From Forficula auricularia (lineage: Eukaryota > Arthropoda > Insecta > Dermaptera > Forficulidae): DNA of 64,000 nucleotides. Within the stretch, counting starts at the first letter, position 1, and each line of letters starts with the position of its first letter. Below the pieces are notes generated by a model. The model did no database searches and was not told the origin of the DNA. It worked only from the letters and a program-made list of their open reading frames with translations. Position numbers and translations under genes: made by a program. Location: contig JALMQS010000269.1 in NCBI GenBank assembly GCA_024734495.1, forward strand, positions 124,001 to 188,000, read 5' to 3'. Positions 10,401-21,539 of the stretch are shown here, one piece after another.

Positions 10401-10562
10401 GGCCGATGCCCATTATAATTTTTTCATTGTCATTGTCGTTTATTGTTTTGCGACCCCAAAATTTACTCTCTCTCTACCTATAGTTTAAGAACACTTTTCT
10501 AGGCTATTATTAAATAACTACAACCAACACCATGTTTTACTAACTCAATTATTATATTCTAG

Positions 10563-10670
10563 GCTATGACAATCATAGGAGATAGAAGAAATAAAGAAGC
10601 AGCCGAGAAAATGGCCAAGGAGCGCGAACTTCTTAAAGTCTCAATTAAAAAGGAAGATGTTGATTTAATG
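10563..10670 (+). CDS. HYPK: HYPK exon 2
   Basis: 36 codons, phase 0, from AMTIIGDRRNKEAAEKMAKE to KVSIKKEDVDLM. Human HYPK has AMSVIGDRRSREQKAKQERE and KVTIKKEDLELI, so identity is clear. The acceptor is TATTCTAG and the donor is GTATCT. This exon carries the central helix and the start of the C-terminal UBA-like domain that contacts NatA. A Helitron-like element begins only 16 bp into the following intron. Confidence 0.95.
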
Positions 10671-10685
10671 GTATCTATATCTTCT

Positions 10686-11494
10686 TCTATATATATAAAA
10701 TTAAGGTTTTGTCTGTACATTGGTCCAAATCACGTCAAATTTTGGTTGCACACGTTTCAAGCAAAGTTATGAACGAAAACAACAAAATTCCTGCCTGTCT
10801 GTTTCCGGGGGTTCCGCGAAATGTTGCTCACGATTCAGGTAAAACGGCTAAAGGGATTATTATGAAATTTCAAATTTGGATCAGATATCTTCTAACTTAT
10901 ATTATTTATAACGTTTTGATATTTTGACCCCAAAAGGAGGTTTGGGGGGGGGGGGGCACGAATGGAAATTATCAAATAACTCCTAAAGTATTAACTCTAC
11001 AGCAAATTTTCTAATGAGCAAAGTTGTAGGGGATGTGATTTCTGACAACTTTTGTTTAAAAAATTGCCCCCCAAAAGGGGGGAGGGGGTGAAAAAATGTA
11101 AATTCTTACCCTTGGAACAAACTCAACCAAATTTTGTATACATAATCTGTGGGCCTCTAGAGAGCTAGAAAAACGAACCACCCAAAATGGGGGGGGGGTC
11201 AAAGAATGTAAATTCTTGCTATTGGAGCAAACTTCAAATTTTGTACACATAATCTGTGAGCCACTAGAAGGCTAAAAATGCAAAAACTGGGGGTGGGTGG
11301 GGTGCAGTGGTGGGATGCGGGGTGTTGGTGGAGTAGGGGGGTTCAGGTGTAGAGGGGGCGTCGTTTGGTACTGGATGGGAGTCGGGGTGGTGGAGTGGGG
11401 CTCGGGTGCATGGTGCGGGGGTGCTGGGTGGGAGTCCAGGGAGCGTAGCCCCCTGGCTAGCAAATGGGCAGCCGAAGGCGGGCCTTGCAGCTAG
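10686..11494 (+). mobile_element. Helitron-like non-autonomous element, family A
   Basis: Begins TCTATATATATAAAATTAAG and ends GGCGGGCCTTGCAGCTAG followed by T. This fits a TC start and a CTRR end preceded by a GC-rich hairpin (GCCGAAGGC). There are no TIRs and no TSD, as expected for Helitrons. Other copies with the same ends are at 21703-22814, 28521-29331 (both reversed) and a 152-bp mini copy at 51248-51399. The interior carries CTCAACCAAATTTTG modules and G-tracts. Short open frames are not coding. Confidence 0.7.
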
Positions 11495-11782
11495 TATATT
11501 TACATATTAAACTTCAAATTGCTGATAGTAGTAGAGTAAAAAAAAAAGAAATCACGAGAGATTATCATCTATTTGAAAATATTTATTTTGCTGAGAGTAG
11601 CAGTGTTGTTGATTCATAAAGAGAAATCAATGGGGTTGTCCTCTGCTTGATTGATTGATTTAATAAATGCCGATATTAGTAGCTCTAAACATATAAATAA
11701 ATGTAGATATGTATAAAATTTATTTGTTAGAGAATATAGCTTCGAAGACCCGACCTTTAACATCGATCTTTTTAATTATAAA

Positions 11783-11934
11783 CGAGGGGTGAACCGCGAT
11801 TGAAATTAGGTGTACACGTCTTTGGAATTCATTAGATAATGCCCCTACATGTGTTGATCCTTCTACTTGAAAATGGAAGTGGAAGTAGGTGTACACGATA
11901 TTAGGTCACGGTTCACCCCTCGATTATAAATATT
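11783..11934. mobile_element. 150-bp MITE with GAGGGGTGAACCG termini
   Basis: AACGAGGGGTGAACCGCG at 11782 is mirrored by CGGTTCACCCCTCG at about 11918-11931, with a further inner pair AGGTGTACACG repeated around the centre. No frame is present. It lies in HYPK intron 2. Confidence 0.65.
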
Positions 11935-12459
11935 TTATGTTTTTCTCATATGGATGATAATTTTGGCTTGATTTAATTTAAGGTAGTTGTTTCGCGACAA
12001 TACTAGCAAAAAGTTAATGCTAGAGTATATTGAACAGACAATAAGGATTCATAATTCATAAGGCCAAAACTTTTTGCCGTTTATGTACCACTACTAGCCA
12101 ATCCCGTGCTCGTTTGACAAATCTGGCAACACTGTCCGAGCTTGTATATATTTTATCATAGAAATGACAAATAAAGTACATTATAAAGGGAGATTTATAA
12201 AACAAAAAGTCTTTAATACGCGATTGAAAGCTGTTGCGACAATGGATGAAGCGAAAAAAGGTCAAAAAATTACTAAAGTTAGCCCACTTTTTAGGTTAAA
12301 TACATGCGCTGTTGCCAGCTTGTTTTTAGTGTACATTTTTCATTATTTATTCCTTATTATCTCAGAAACTGTGTTGTAACTATGAATTAAAATTTTCTTA
12401 AAAAATTTATTAGTTATTGTTTAATGTTGGTTTAGTTTTTTATAACAGTGGTAAGAAAC

Positions 12460-13238
12460 TCTTCTTTTATTAAACGAGCAAAAATTGTTTGTTTATATAT
12501 ATATTTGTATCTTAGTTCTATTTTGAAAACGGCTCTACCGATTTTGATGAAACCAACTCTATTAACAAGTTTTGAGGATGAGAAAACGATCTGGCTAGGT
12601 CTGGACCTCGACAAATTTAATCTTAATTGATCTTTTCTTAATTAAAGTAATTATTGATAGATAAAACTCTCAATAAAAAAGTTTGTTCACATTTTTTTAA
12701 ATTATCTTTTATTTATTAATTGGTTTTTTAATTTTAAAACCCACTAATACTTTATACCAAATATCGTTATATAATAGAATTTGCCAATTTAATTGATTAA
12801 AATTCCTCTTATTAAAAAACACGGGATAAAAATAGTATCGCAAGCTAGAAGATCAAGTATAGTCGATGGAGGGAAGTAATCTCCGAAATCGAAGCCTCAA
12901 ATACAATGTATACATTATTTCATGTAAAAAATTGCTTCAATAAAATTATTATTTATTATTTATTTAATTGATTAAAAAACTCGATAAAATGTTATTTAAT
13001 TAAAAAAAATAATTATACGGAATTTATTTATATACCTATATACACATAATCTGTGGACCACTATAAAGCTAGAAATGCAAAAAGTGAGTGCGGGGTGGGG
13101 ATGGATGTGGGGAGTGCAGGAGGTAGGGTGCAATGGGGGAGGATCCCTGGGGTGGGGTGAGGTCGGTTTTCGGGGTTCGGGGTGGGGCTCCAGGCAGCGT
13201 TTGGTTACCGTGCATCGCTCGGTGGCTCCAGGTACTAA
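12460..13238 (+). mobile_element. Helitron-like element, family B
   Basis: The 5' part has TATTAAACGAGCAAAAATTG followed by GAAAACGGCTCTACCGATTT. The 3' end has a hairpin related to CCGAGCnnnGCTCGG followed by TGGCTCCAGGTACTAA and TT, consistent with a CTRR terminus. The interior contains a diverged copy of the repeat unit tandem at 60036-60775 and one CTCTAAA/ATAATCTGTGG module. Related copies are at about 13385-13985 (minus) and 61605-62218. Confidence 0.5.
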
Positions 13239-13384
13239 TTAAATATGTATGTAAACTTTCCGATATCCCGTATAGTGAGAGAGTCTGAAAAACTCTTTAT
13301 CTTTGGAATTTAATATCTCCGGAACTATAATATATTGTTCATAAATTTCGTTTTGCCACCAATCGATGCAGTAGTAATTAATAG

Positions 13385-13985
13385 TAACTGAAGGCACCGA
13401 GCGATGCTCGGTAACTTCTTCCTTCAGTTAAAACCTTTATTTTAATATTATTTTTAATTTAAAATTCTGATAAAAAGGTCGATTTTTATTTGAGAGCCGT
13501 TTTCAAATTAAAAAAATACAAATATATATAGTATTCGCCCACTGTACCCCCACCCCGCTTGACCCCACCCCCGAAACCTCGCCCTACCCCCGGATCCCCC
13601 ACCACTGCACCACACCTGCTCCTGTTTTGATTCAACCATATGATTCATTTTTATTCATCCAATTGTTAATAAATAAAACCCATCAAAATGCCTGGGAACA
13701 AAAGGAAAAGGGAAACCTTTTTTAAACCCTAAGAATGGGATTTGTCTACCTGAGAATAATTAATTTGATTACGAAAAAACCCATCAAAAACAATTTTGTC
13801 GAAGGTGAGACCGTGATAGATCGAATTGTCACCCCGAAAACCCCCTAACCCGTGAATTTCATCAAAATCGGTAGAGTCGTTTTCAAAATAGAACCAAGAT
13901 ACAAATATATAAACAAATATATATACAAACAAATAAATATACAATTTTTGCTCGTTTAATAAGGATAGATAGATAGATAGATAAT
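13385..13985 (-). mobile_element. Helitron-like element, family B, reversed copy
   Basis: CACCGAGCGATGCTCGGT at the left is the reversed 3' hairpin. CAATTTTTGCTCGTTTAATA with a (GATA)n run at about 13965-13983 is the reversed 5' end. It also contains CCCCTAACCCGTGAATTTCA and AAAATCGGTAGAGTCGTTTT, shared with 60985-61025 and 61690-61740. It lies in HYPK intron 2. Confidence 0.5.
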
Positions 13986-14137
13986 AATCTGTCTAAATTT
14001 CGAAAATATCCTAAGAAAACCCATATGGGGAAACAACTACCTTAATAAAAATAATTTTCATCTTTAAGATAATGAAATAATAATAATAAATTTTCACTAA
14101 TATTGTTTTTTTTTTTTTTTTTTTTAATTCATTACAG

Positions 14138-14233
14138 GTTAGAGAAATGGAAATCACACGAAATCTCGCCGAACATACTTTAAGAGAACATCATGGCAAT
14201 GTTGTTGCTGCACTAGTCGCTCTTACTAATTAA
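14138..14233 (+). CDS. HYPK: HYPK exon 3 (C-terminal UBA-like domain and stop)
   Basis: 31 codons plus TAA: VREMEITRNLAEHTLREHHG then NVVAALVALTN. Human HYPK ends MEISRAAAERSLREHMGNVVEALIALTN, so the UBA-like domain is complete. The acceptor is ATTACAG after a run of about 20 T. An AATAAA polyadenylation signal follows at 14265-14270. Splice phases are 0 at both junctions. The only oddity is the intron size (3.8 and 3.5 kb), due to transposon insertions. Confidence 0.96.
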   Translation, partial: VREMEITRNLAEHTLREHHGNVVAALVALTN

Positions 14234-14264
14234 TATATATACATTTATGTTTATATATTATCAA

Positions 14265-14270
14265 AATAAA
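14265..14270 (+). terminator. HYPK polyadenylation signal AATAAA
   Basis: A canonical hexamer 32 bp after the HYPK stop codon. Confidence 0.65.
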
Positions 14271-14524
14271 TCTGAATCATATTTAAAAAACCAATTGAAA
14301 ATTAATATATAATGTATATAATACATCAAAATGCATTTTCAACATATACACACATACACACTCACTCAAACTAAACAGACATTTCTTTTGTAATTTTCTT
14401 TTCTATTTTTTTCTTTAATAATAAAAAAAGAAAAATAGATTTTACATTTTTACAAGCTTGTTTTATTTTCAATCACCACCTGTTATTAATTATAACAATT
14501 CCTTTTTGTTTGTTTTTTACTTTA

Positions 14525-15130
14525 TCATACAGGGTATGGTCAAGTAGTGTTTGTAATCGTACATGAAAAAAGCATTTTTTGACTTCGTTTTTTCAAAATA
14601 TCTCAAAAACGACTCAAATTATTTTGATTAAAAAAAAATGAGCAAAACCATGGCGTTTTGGTCTACAATAAAAAAATTATATTTTACGAAATATTAATTA
14701 TTTTGTTAAAATGTCTGTTAGTTTATGATACGTTACCAAATTTAGTGTAAACTAGCTCAAAAACTAGTGTGAATTTCATAATAAAATTTCACATGTATTT
14801 TTTTGCATTGATATTAAGTGCTGATTAGATTTTGGTTGAAATGGAACCCAAAATTAAGGGGGAAGGGTTCTTAAAAAATACAATTATACAATTTTCAAAC
14901 AAAACATGGAATATACTATTGTATAAAAGGGTGCTATAATAAAAAGACAGTCATTATTTTTTGTGTGGGGGGGGGGGGTGTTCAAAAAATAGAACTATCA
15001 ATATAAGTCCTTAGCCATTCAATCGATTAGTACAAAATTTCACCTATGCAACCTAAACGACCTTATCAAAATGTCATATATTTGAAGTTTAAAGTGACCC
15101 AAAAGAGGGGGTAGTAGCGTATCAGGGTCC
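14525..15130. repeat. R element, diverged copy
   Basis: Starts with CATACAGGGTATGGTCAAG and a GAAAAAAGCATTTTTTGAC block. It continues with TTTCAAAATATCTCAAAAACG and AGCTCAAAAACTAGTGTGAA, the same order as at 54970-55340 and the reverse of 23980-24320. It is non-coding, and its class is unresolved. Part of the family may continue at 16690-16990 beyond nested insertions. Confidence 0.6.
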
Positions 15131-15299
15131 GGAGCTAATGGAGCTACAGCCCAAATGAAATTTTTCAATCTTCACTATATATTTTCGATTTGATTGTAAA
15201 TTCTAATAAGTATGATATACATTTAAAAAATAATTTATTTCTGATTTTATACCTTACTAAATGTTGGTAATAAATATTATATTATTTATGTAATTATAT

Positions 15300-15417
15300 T
15301 GATAATTTTGTATTTTGCCGAGAGTAGCAGAGTTGTTGAATCATAAAGAGAAACAAAGAGGTTGTCCTCTGTTTGATGCAAATAAACATACACACTAATA
15401 TATCAAATATATATATA
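15300..15417. repeat. Penelope-associated terminal repeat fragment
   Basis: TTTTGCCGAGAGTAGCAGAG, then AGAGGTTGTCCTCTG and GATGCAAATAAACATACAC. The same string, often reversed, lies next to hammerhead-like cores at 21640-21690 and 53815-53900. The right half (reversed) is at about 16440-16610, on the other side of the Tc1-type MITE. Confidence 0.55.
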
Positions 15418-16430
15418 CACTCACCGGCAAAAAAAACGCAACACCTAATTTTTTTTTTAATTTTTAATGTTTTACTTTTATAATATCAATTTTCTAACAA
15501 AGTTAAAACATTTATATCATTTTTAAAGTCATTTTAAATAACTTTAAACACTTTTAATCTATATTATTAATAATTTAATCACAAATCTCTAACAGTGTTT
15601 CAAAATATCAAATTTTCTTAAATTAGATTAATCAATACAATTTTTCCTGAAAATTAAATTTTGTGATTTCAGTTGAGAAAAATCATTAATAGATGATCCG
15701 CTTGGTGATTATTTGTGATAATTAAGTGTGACAATTTAAACTTATATTAGAACTTTTTTGAAAAAATAAACTTTAAGATACATTTTTAAACTTTAATTAA
15801 AATTTTTATATTTTAAAATTGTCTTGATTTGTATATTTTAATTTTATAATATTTACCTTTGAACAAATAAAATTCATTAATATAATTTCTAAGACAATTT
15901 TGGTCAGAATTCATTTAGCCAATCACATTCTTTGTATTATTTTATAATGTTAAATATTTACACTAGCCCTTAGTACAAATCTCTGAAGAGCCATCACAAC
16001 TTTTTCACTGCACTCACACAAGGACAAAAGATAATCACTATTTATTGGTAATTTTACACTTTCGTTGATTTCACAGTGGACACAATTGCTATACTGTGAA
16101 ATCAACGAAAGTGTAAAATTCCCAATAAATAGTGATTATCTTTTGTCCTTGTGTGAGTGCAGTGAAAAAGTTGTGATGGCTCTTCAGAGATTTGTACTAA
16201 GGGCTAGTGTAAATATTTAACATTATAAAATAATACAAAGAATGTGATTGGCTAAATGGTTCTGACCAAAAGCCAGGAAGGGGGAAAAAAACCTTCTCCT
16301 TTAAAAAAAAAAAAAAAAAATTGTCTTAGAAATTATATTAATGAATTTTATTTGTTCAAAGTTAAATATTATAAAATTAAAATATACAAAATAAAAAAAA
16401 TTAGGTGTTGCGTTTTTTTTCCGGTGAGTG
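15418..16430. mobile_element. Palindromic Tc1/mariner-type MITE, 1013 bp
   Basis: The ends CACTCACCGGCAAAAAAAAC and GTTTTTTTTCCGGTGAGTG are flanked by TA duplications (15416-15417 and 16431-16432). The whole element folds on itself, with its centre near 16085. The CACTCACCGGC terminus plus a GCAACACC motif is typical of Tc1-like elements. There is no transposase. The Tc1-like transposase relic at 32456-33486 is a possible relative, but nothing here proves the link. It was inserted into a TA-rich Penelope-associated repeat. Confidence 0.8.
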
Positions 16431-16619
16431 TATATATATAAAATACGAAAATTGTACATTAAAGGGGCTAGATGGCCCTACAGATACAATGTTTTTAATA
16501 AATAAAATAAAAAATAAATATTTGATATATATGGTATGTGTGTATGTTTATTTGCATCAAGCAGAGGACAAACTCTTTGTTTCTCTTTATGATTGATAAT
16601 TTTTACCTAATTTCCGAAT

Positions 16620-16995
16620 CACACAGAGTGTTTATATCTAAATTAGAAAATGGCAACTCCCCCCCCCCCCCAGAAAAATGTATGAATACGCCCCTGAGAG
16701 GGGATTAAAAAATAAAATTTTGAAACAAAAATCAAAGAAAGCTGATATTTACAAGTAGTAATTACTAATGGGCCAAATAGGGAAGAGGGCTCTCTTATAA
16801 AATTAAATTATACCATTTTCAATCTTAAAAAAACCAAGTTAACGGAAATTTACTTTGAAAGGGTACTATAATAATAAAAAAAAATAGTCATAATTTCTTT
16901 AGGGGACCAAAATAATAAATATAAGAAAGTGGGCAGGTGTATAGTAAAATTATTTGGATGATCACACCACTTTATTTAATTTCCTTTTAAAGATT
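16620..16995. repeat. Repeat remnants, R-element related
   Basis: Contains a poly-C run (about 16661-16670), GGGGATTAAAAAATAAAATT and a GGATGATCACACCACTTTAT end that resembles the R-element terminus GGATGGCCACATCAGAACAC. I see no gene. Confidence 0.4.
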
Positions 16996-17284
16996 ATGAT
17001 AAGGAACAAATATTATAAAATATGTAAATTATCATGGTAATGAAAATCTATCTATCGCATAATCCTTTTATAATCTGAAATATCTCCCATTTACTTTTCT
17101 TACCGAATGACACTTTAGCATGAACAAATTGTGAAATTGATTTTGATACGTCATTCATAATAGAAATATATCTTTTTTTAATCTGTTATCTTATCATATC
17201 ACCGAGATTATCCTCACTTTTCACAAAGACAAAATTATACCTATTTTCACCAATGGATATATACGTATATATATATAAATAACT

Positions 17285-17360
17285 ATGTCTAAATTAAAAT
17301 GTTCTCTCTATTATATTATAATTTTATTTTTATTATTTCAAGAAACTTTACAAATCAATG
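17285..17360 (+). CDS. Receptor-like membrane protein, exon 1 (signal peptide)
   Basis: The ATG at 17285 opens MSKLKCSLYYIIILFLLFQE: a short basic n-region, then a hydrophobic core of about 12 residues, as in a cleaved signal peptide. The exon encodes 25 residues plus one base and ends at the donor GTAAAT (17361). Exon 2 begins at 18129 and supplies the two missing bases. It is the first visible exon of a gene that runs past base 64000, and no upstream promoter was recognised. Confidence 0.65.
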
Positions 17361-17454
17361 GTAAATTTTTTTATATATTATTAATCAATATCTCAATTAT
17401 AATATAAAAAAAATTGATTGCTATTTTTATACCTATATGTATTATAAAATAAAT

Positions 17455-17960
17455 ACAATGCTTTTATAAAACAAATCTCAAAACGTTTGTTTTTATTCCA
17501 AACAATTCTCCCTTTATCAATGGCAATTAGAAAAATTAGTTGCTTTAAAAAAAGGGCCATTTAAAACAACTATTTTTCCAAATTTCCATTAATAAAGGGA
17601 GAATTCTTTTATGAAAACAATCTCAAAACGTTTATTATTAATTCAAACGTTTCGGGAGAAATTCTCCCTTTATCAATGGCAATTAGAAAATTTAGTTTTA
17701 AAAAAAGGCCATATTTATTTAACTATTTTTCAAAATTTCCATTAATAAAAGGAGAATTCTTTTATGAAAACAATCTCACAGCATTTATTATTAATCCAAA
17801 CGCTTCGAGGTGAAATTCTCCCTTTATCAATTGCAATTAAAAAAATTAGTTGCTTTAAAAAAGCCCATATTTATTGAACTATTTTTCAAAATTTCCATTG
17901 ATAAAGGGAGAATTTCCCCGAAGCGTTTGGATTAATAATAAACGTTTTTAAATTGTTTTC
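17455..17960. repeat. Tandem array of self-complementary ~155-bp units
   Basis: ATTCTCCCTTTATCAATGGC recurs at about 17502, 17660 and 17813, each time followed by its complement ATTAATAAAGGGAGAATTC about 80 bp later. So each unit is itself a hairpin and the units are in tandem. It lies in intron 1 (17361-18128) of the receptor-like gene. Related hairpin arms are at about 33930-33990, 39345-39490 and 50025-50100. Confidence 0.75.
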
Positions 17961-18128
17961 TTAAAAGAATAGTATTTTTTTTTAATACAAGAAACAATCA
18001 ATAAATTATAAATATTTAATCCAATTGAAAATGATGAAAATTTATAATTTTTTGCATTTATTAATTTAATTTTTTTTTTTTTTAATTATACATTAATAAT
18101 TTGTAAAATTGGAAAATTTATTATTTAG

Positions 18129-18228
18129 AAGAAGATGGAAGTATTGAGGAAGAACAATTAAAAAAAAAAACCCGGATGCCAAGATGGTCAATTTATTGGT
18201 AAAGATGGTACATGTGAAGATTGTCCAG
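18129..18228 (+). CDS. Receptor-like membrane protein, exon 2 (ectodomain, frame disrupted)
   Basis: The acceptor is TTATTTAG and the donor is GTAATC at 18229. The 3' part encodes GCQDGQFIGKDGTCEDCP, a C-x12-C-x2-C pattern with an aromatic/Gly core like the first half of a TNF-receptor cysteine-rich module. The exon needs a length of 99 or 102 bases to join exons 1 and 3 in frame, but has 100. The A11 run at 18150-18160 is the likely site: one A fewer restores the cysteine-rich frame, and as written the frame ends at TAA near 18201. This is either an assembly error in a homopolymer or a true allele-level lesion. Confidence 0.6.
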
Positions 18229-18439
18229 GTAATCAATTTATTATTATTTATTTATTTAACGGGCACTTACACCCTTTTTCACAAATATTAGTAATGAATG
18301 AATTTTATTTTAACTCTCGGTTGGCCCAGCAGTCAAGCGATTCAGATACCCACGATCACTTTTAAGAATAAAGTCATAGAAAGTTCGTTCTTGTGCTAAA
18401 ATATTTGTATTTCAAATGCGGAAAACTGATTAGATTTTG

Positions 18440-18760
18440 GGCTTTAGAGCAGGGGTGTGCAACCTTTTGGCTTAGGGGCTGTCCATAAATTACACGAATT
18501 TCAAGATTTTTTAGACCCCCATTCCCCCTGTGTCACATTTTCATGACCTATCCTGTTTTGTGACGTCATACTACCACTTTTAAGCCCTCTAATTTAGTAA
18601 TTATAGTTTTTGTTAAAAATTGCTTGGTTACAATTTTTTGTCTAGATTTATTTTACCAACATTTTCAGTTTGGAATTTAATAATAACCTGAAATCTAAAA
18701 AATATATTTGAAAATTTTTAATTTGACTTTTGTAGGGGGCAAATGGCACAATTGTTCAGA
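18440..18760. repeat. Dispersed repeat copy of the 1635-1740 family
   Basis: GGGGCTGTCCATAAATTACACG, then a C-rich tract and GTGACGTCATACTACCACTT, corresponding to the repeat in DDX46 intron 2. I see nothing coding. Confidence 0.45.
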
Positions 18761-19054
18761 GACCTTGAAAAAGGTGTCCATGTTTTAGTAATTTTTTTTA
18801 TAATTCTTAAATTCCAGTAATATTAATAGAACGCTCAAACCAAACAATGATAATATGGTTTTAGATCAGTGGCTACCATGGATCAGGTACACGAATCATG
18901 AGGGCGCAAAATTAAAAAGGGCGAAATTAAAATTTATAAAAAGAAGAGTATAAATTTTTTTTCAATTTTTTCAAAAACTCCAAATCAAGAAGAAAAATGA
19001 ACAGGAGCCACCAATGACACATCCACTCACAAAAAATGAATTAAAAAAATATTT

Positions 19055-19118
19055 TTCCAGCATAAGACACACTCTTTTATTGTCTCCTTTATTTTATAAA
19101 AATTTTGCTACTCTCGGC
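19055..19118. repeat. Penelope-associated terminal repeat
   Basis: CAGCATAAGACACACTCTTT and ATTGTCTCC, followed by TTTTGCTACTCTCGGCAAAA. The complementary arrangement is at 20500-20570 and 49195-49245. Confidence 0.5.
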
Positions 19119-19154
19119 AAAAAGAACCTTTTAATTTAAATTAATATAAAGTTT

Positions 19155-19935
19155 TTGAATTTTAAAAATGGACTAAATATTCACTTCGATTCGAATACCC
19201 TGAAAATGTGTGACAGCCTATCCATGTTGGGCGTCTCTGTCGCATCTGACCTGTCTTGGAATGAACACATCTCCTCTGTGGCGAAATCTGCAGCAAGGAA
19301 GATTGGCTTCTTATTCAGGTCCAAGCGATTTTACAAACCCCCACAACTTCTCACCATCTACAAGGCCCAAATCCGCCCCTGTCTCGAATACAACTCTCAT
19401 CTGTGGAGAGGAGCCTCAAAATATTCTCTTGCTACCCTTGATGCAATTCAGAAACGAGCCGTCAGGCTAATTGACGATTCTACCCTCACCGACTCCCTCG
19501 ACTCGCTGGCTCATCGAAGAAATGTCTCTGCCCTTTCCCTTTTCTATAGATACTATCACGGCAGGTGCTCTCATGAGATAAAATCAATAGTTCCTCCCAA
19601 AGCAGGCTTTGCACGTAGCACGTGTTTTGCCGACTCCCAACACTCTTTCGCTGTTAAATTAGAAAAGTGCCGGACCACTTCATTCGCCAATACGTTTATC
19701 CCCATGACTTCAAGGAACTGGAACTCTCTCCCAGCCTCCATCTTCCCCAGCACTTATAATCTTTTAACCTTCAAAACCCGAGTGCATAAACACCTACGTC
19801 TCCACCCCCTCACTTAATCAACTTTTCCTTCTCTTCGGTAATGCAAGGGTCTTTCGAGATCCATAGGGGCTACATCTTTACTGGTGCACCCCTTCTTGCA
19901 TTCGATTGCATTAAAAAAAAAAAAAAAAAAAAAAT
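19155..19935 (+). pseudogene. 5'-truncated non-LTR retrotransposon, 3' end of the RT frame and poly-A tail
   Basis: A 220-residue frame (19155-19817) encodes the region downstream of the reverse-transcriptase palm. It contains MLGVSVASDLSWNEHI (the YLGV/LGV motif after RT domain 7), then AQIRPCLEYNSHLWRGA and DAIQKRAVRLIDD, hallmarks of the C-terminus of CR1/jockey/RTE-like ORF2. No endonuclease or catalytic ADD box remains. After the stop there is a 95-bp tail ending TTGCATTCGATTGCATT and about 20 A, typical of target-primed insertion. Copies are at 8800-9058 and, split by a hAT element, at 24985-26900. Confidence 0.8.
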
Positions 19936-20910
19936 CAGATAAAAATCGTCATATGGGGGAGAATTGGAAAAGTTTTAAGCTAAAGAGCTGAAATTTGCCA
20001 CATGAGTCTGAATTAATAAATTAATTAACTGTGTACTTTTCATTTTTTTATATCAAATAAATAATTAGAAAAATAATTATATCCTGAAAAATTCCATATA
20101 GCATACCTATAGTGTTATAGAAATTTGAGAAAAGTTGTCCCTTTTTATTATAATTTTATCAAAATCAAAAAATAAATATTAAAAAAATTAAAGTTTTGAA
20201 AATTAAGTATTAGTAACAATAAAAATAAAATGGGAAAAATGTACTTTTACTTGTACTTGTATAATGCAGTATTAAATTCTTCGAACTCGGTACTGTAGGT
20301 TAGAACTCTTGATATAAGTATGATATTCAAAGCAGAAAGCACAATGATATAGCAAAGCTTTGAGTTTGAGTATAAATATATTTTGGAGCAAGAAACTCAA
20401 AACCTTCCCCCACTCCTAATAGCAAAAAACAGGGTCGCCAACACTTGATTTTTATTTATTATGGGTCGCCAACAGTTGGTTTTTATTAAATTGAAAGTTT
20501 TTGCCGAGAGTAGCAGAATTTTTATATATTGAAGGAGACAATAAAAGAGTGTGTCTTCTGCTGGAATTATAAATTTTATTTATTTATTTATTTATAGTTG
20601 GTTTTTAATTACTATTTCTTTTATTGTTTGGAAAGTTATGTTGGCTAACCTGCTAAATTTTTAATTTTTCCAGAATTTTTAAATTTTCTGGTCAACTTTT
20701 CCAATTTTTCTTTCTAACCAGATATAGCCAGATAGAATTAAAAACATTTTCTGGGTACACATCCATATATTTATCTTAAACTAACACAGAGAACGCCCGA
20801 ACAATGGAGGGGGGTTAGTTGTGCTTTTTTAGACTTTCTTTTATCTAAAATTGTATGTTTTGACAACTGTACATTTTAAGCAGGTGGCTATTTGTCAATT
20901 CGAATCTGTT
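19936..20910. other. AT-rich repeat-bearing stretch, no gene seen
   Basis: Contains two GGGTCGCCAACA repeats (about 20435 and 20463) and a Penelope-associated end (TTTGCCGAGAGTAGCAGAAT, then GACAATAAAAGAGTGTGTC, at 20500-20555). Nothing coding is recognised. Confidence 0.4.
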
Positions 20911-20916
20911 ATTTAA

Positions 20917-21390
20917 TCAAAGGTCAGAATTTTTATTATATGATTTCAGAATTTCTAAAGATTCAATAGCGCTAATCAATTTTGGATTTCTCTCTGCCTT
21001 AATTAATCTAAATCCTGTACCTTCTGGGAACGAGTGATTGTTTGAATTCAGATGTAGAGCTAGTGAATTCTCCTTTTTTTGATTTCTAAAATCCCTCAAA
21101 TGTTCTTTTAATCGAATTTTTAAATTACTTTCTGTTTTACCTACATAAATCGCATCACAGTCCTTGCATTTCAAACTATATACTCCCTCCTTTTCTATAT
21201 TTGGTAATTTCTCTTTTTTATTTGAACTTAATTCTTTTCCTAGAGTAATTGGAGTTTTGAATACTGTGTTGAATCCTAATTTTTTCATTTTCTGTTTTAA
21301 TTTTTCGGAAATTTGTCCATAATATGGGAAAACTATCTTAGGATTTTCTTTTTCATTTTCATTCTTTTGTGAATATATTGATTCCAGGGT
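20917..21390 (-). pseudogene. Penelope-like element fragment: GIY-YIG endonuclease domain
   Basis: The minus strand encodes KIVFPYYGQISEKLKQKM (from upstream of the first ATG) and then EGVYSLKCKDCDAIYVGKT, with RLKEHL and LALHLNSNNHSF further on. The GVY...YVGKT pair, the Arg, and the CxxC between them are the features of the Penelope-type GIY-YIG nuclease fused C-terminal to the reverse transcriptase. The RT part is absent, so this is a truncated copy. A hammerhead-like core of the Penelope-associated kind lies about 170 bp away at 21540-21605, on the opposite strand. Confidence 0.85.
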
Positions 21391-21539
21391 TGATTTTTAA
21401 ATTTTTTTAAATAACAGTTGGTTTATAATGCTTTTTTTCCGTACCCAGAAAATGTTTTAAATTCTACCTGGCTATTCAGCTTAAAAAGAAGAATTTTTTT
21501 CAATATCCACTCGAACCTGATCTAATGAAAAATAATACA

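Noticed and set aside
11272..11494. Open frames on both strands in G-rich DNA
   Set aside because: They are the 3' end of a Helitron-like element with biased composition; no conserved motif.
17455..17960. CRISPR-like array
   Set aside because: Three units of ~155 bp that are hairpins, with no unique spacers of regular length and in a eukaryotic intron.
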